Assembly: GCA_038961845.1 (NCBI GenBank)
Contig: CP152408.1
Location: 620,001-684,000 of the forward strand
From: Xylophilus sp. GW821-FHT01B05
GTDB lineage: Bacteria; Pseudomonadota; Gammaproteobacteria; Burkholderiales; Burkholderiaceae_C
Length of the DNA stretch: 64,000 nt
Reading direction: 5' to 3'
Shown piece after piece: positions 62,593-64,000 of this stretch. Position 1 is the first letter of the stretch; each line of letters starts with the position of its first letter. Under the pieces are notes generated by a model. The model was given only the letters and a program-made list of their open reading frames with translations, was not told the DNA's origin and searched no databases. The translations under genes and the position numbers were made by a program.

Positions 62593-63504
62593 TCAGCGTC
62601 CCAGGATAGAGCGCCCGAACAGGCTGGCGACCAATTCCACCGCCACTTCGGCCGTGCGGTTGCGCATGTCGAGCGCGGGGTTGATCTCCACCACGTCGAG
62701 CGAGCCCAGGCGGCCGGTGTCGGCAATCATCTCCATGCACAGCTGCATCTCGCGGTAGGTGGGGCCGCCGCGCACGGCGGTGCCCACGCCGGGTGCGTCG
62801 GAAGGGTCGAGGCAGTCCAGGTCGAAGCTCACGTGCAGGTGGGTGTTGTCGTCCAGGTCCTGCAGCGCCTCGGTCATGGTGGTGCGCATGCCGTGCTCGT
62901 CCAGGTGGCGCATGTCGAACACCTGCAGGCCCCACTGGCGGATAGCCAGTTGCTCGGCCGCGTCCACGCTGCGGATGCCGATGAAGGCGAGCCGGTCGGG
63001 CTGCACCGCTTGCGCCTGGCCGCTCCAGCCGGTGAGCGCGACCGGGCCGTGGCCCAGCAGGCAGGCCACCGGCATGCCGTGCAGGTTGCCCGAGGGGCTG
63101 ACCGCCGGCGTGTTGACGTCGGTATGGGCATCAAGCCACAGCACCCGCAGCGTGCGGCCCTGGCAGCGGCAGTGCTGCGCCACGGCGCTGATCGAGCCTA
63201 TGGCCAGGCAGTGGTCGCCGCCCAGCAGCACCGGGAAATGGTCGGCGCCCAATGCCGCGCCCACCGCGTCATACACCGAGCGGTTCCAGGCCACGACTTC
63301 CTTCAGGTGGCGCAGGCCGGCCTCGGGCGCGGCCCAGGGCGTGGGCGGGCCGGCCAGATTGCCGTGGTCTTGCACCGTCAAGCCCTGGGCCGCGAGTGTC
63401 TCGGCCAGCCCGGCCACGCGCAGCGCGTCCGGCCCCATGCCGGCGCCGCGGGTGCTGGCGCCGATGTCGGTGGGCGCGCCTATGAGCTGGACGGTGGTCG
63501 GCAT
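62593..63504 (-). CDS. rocF: Arginase
   Basis: 303 aa ureohydrolase. The manganese motifs are present: GGDHCLAIG, LDAHTDVNTP (DAHxD), and SFDLDCLDPSDAPGVGT (usual SFDxDxxDP). SGNLHGMPVA and DVVEINPALDMRNRTAEVAVELVASLFG follow. Length and N-terminus (IGAPTDIGASTRGAGMGPDALRVAGL) fit arginase (RocF) better than agmatinase. It hydrolyses arginine to ornithine and urea. Followed leftward by the MFS gene after 94 bp. Confidence 0.93.
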   Translation of the reverse strand: MPTTVQLIGAPTDIGASTRGAGMGPDALRVAGLAETLAAQGLTVQDHGNLAGPPTPWAAPEAGLRHLKEVVAWNRSVYDAVGAALGADHFPVLLGGDHCLAIGSISAVAQHCRCQGRTLRVLWLDAHTDVNTPAVSPSGNLHGMPVACLLGHGPVALTGWSGQAQAVQPDRLAFIGIRSVDAAEQLAIRQWGLQVFDMRHLDEHGMRTTMTEALQDLDDNTHLHVSFDLDCLDPSDAPGVGTAVRGGPTYREMQLCMEMIADTGRLGSLDVVEINPALDMRNRTAEVAVELVASLFGRSILGR

Positions 63505-64000
63505 CAGAACCTCGGCAGGTCAGGGTGTTTGAGCTGGCCGCCGCGCACCAGCATCTTTCCGTACTCGGCGCAGCGCTGCAGCGTGGGGATGACCTTGCCC
63601 GGGTTGAGCAGGCCGCGCTCGTCGAAGGCGTGCTTTACGCCCAGCATCTGCGCGCGCTCCTCGGGTGAGAACTGCACGCACATGCTGTTGAGTTTTTCCA
63701 CGCCCACGCCGTGCTCGCCAGTGACGGTGCCGCCCATGGCAACGCTGGTCTCGAGGATGTCGGCGCCAAACAGCTCGCAGCGGTGCAGTTGGTCGGGGTC
63801 GTTGGCGTCGAACAGGATCAGCGGGTGCAGGTTGCCGTCGCCCGCGTGGAACACGTTGGCGCAGCGCAGGCCGTACTTCTTCTCCATGGCCTGGATCGCC
63901 AGCAGGATGTCGGCCAGCCGCGCGCGCGGGATGGTCGAGTCCATGCACATGTAGTCGGGGCTGATGCGGCCGCTGGCGGGGAAGGCGTTCTTGCGGCCGC
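63504..64000 (-). CDS. glcD: FAD-linked oxidase, GlcD/D-lactate dehydrogenase type (C-terminal part)
   Basis: Open at the right edge; 165 codons visible. GRISPDYMCMDSTIPRARLADIL, RCANVFHAGDGNLHPLILFDAN and GGTVTGEHGVGVEKL are the C-terminal cap and flavin/substrate signatures of glycolate oxidase subunit GlcD; the His pair in HAGDGNLHP is conserved. The PCMH FAD-binding domain lies beyond the window. Overlaps the arginase ATG by one base, so the two may be co-transcribed. Confidence 0.92.
   Translation of the reverse strand, partial: GRKNAFPASGRISPDYMCMDSTIPRARLADILLAIQAMEKKYGLRCANVFHAGDGNLHPLILFDANDPDQLHRCELFGADILETSVAMGGTVTGEHGVGVEKLNSMCVQFSPEERAQMLGVKHAFDERGLLNPGKVIPTLQRCAEYGKMLVRGGQLKHPDLPRF

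Overview
The window is 64 kb of GC-rich DNA, with strong G/C preference at third codon positions, from a betaproteobacterium. The most likely group is Burkholderiales, family Comamonadaceae. This rests on the gene content (ybeD-lipB-lipA, an atpIBEFHAGDC operon, pilT/pilU with a cyclic-nucleotide-binding-like gene between them, yraN-diaA-dolP, many Bug/TctC solute receptors) and on intergenic palindromes of a kind common in that family. Genus and species are inference.

Layout. 1-7.5 kb: 3' end of ptsI, then a leftward run of an MBL-fold hydrolase, ybeD, lipB, lipA and a SNF2-family ATPase. 7.7-15.0 kb: the complete F1Fo ATP synthase operon, ending in a clear terminator. 15.0-20.8 kb: lemA with two TPM-domain genes, a SnoaL-like gene, a YheT-like hydrolase, a conserved unknown, a diheme cytochrome c, and two complex palindromic elements. 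20.8-27.7 kb: a three-gene RND efflux pump facing a divergent TetR regulator across an AcrR-like operator. 27.75 kb: tRNA-Arg(CCG).

27.9-47.3 kb is an accessory-looking catabolic region. It carries ligJ (4-oxalomesaconate hydratase) and a ligK-type aldolase, which are the last two steps of protocatechuate 4,5-cleavage or gallate breakdown. It also has a FAH-fold enzyme, a CMD-like protein, three LigI-like amidohydrolases, three paralogues related to 4,5-dihydroxyphthalate decarboxylase, five Bug-type periplasmic receptors, a porin, an MFS exporter and two LysR regulators. There is no ring-cleavage dioxygenase and no TctA/TctB permease. Five transcription units here share a 41-bp upstream element with exactly conserved spacing (31167, 35323, 35512, 41274, 46183). 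Its gene-proximal end merges into a plausible -35 box, so they look like one activator-controlled regulon. I consider this the main novel observation.

47.4-64 kb returns to core-type genes: an Hsp70/YegD-like ATPase, a macA-macB-outer membrane factor operon, rsmI divergent from yraN-diaA-dolP, a GarR-type dehydrogenase, pilU / CNB-domain gene / pilT divergent from yggS, an MFS transporter, arginase, and the 3' part of a glcD-type FAD oxidase.

Intergenic DNA is rich in structured repeats: a 269-bp nested three-stem element (20494-20762), a 118-bp nested inverted repeat (15056-15173), four copies of a short REP-like palindrome that overlap gene ends, and a hairpin between atpD and atpC. I saw no CRISPR array, integrase, transposase or rRNA.
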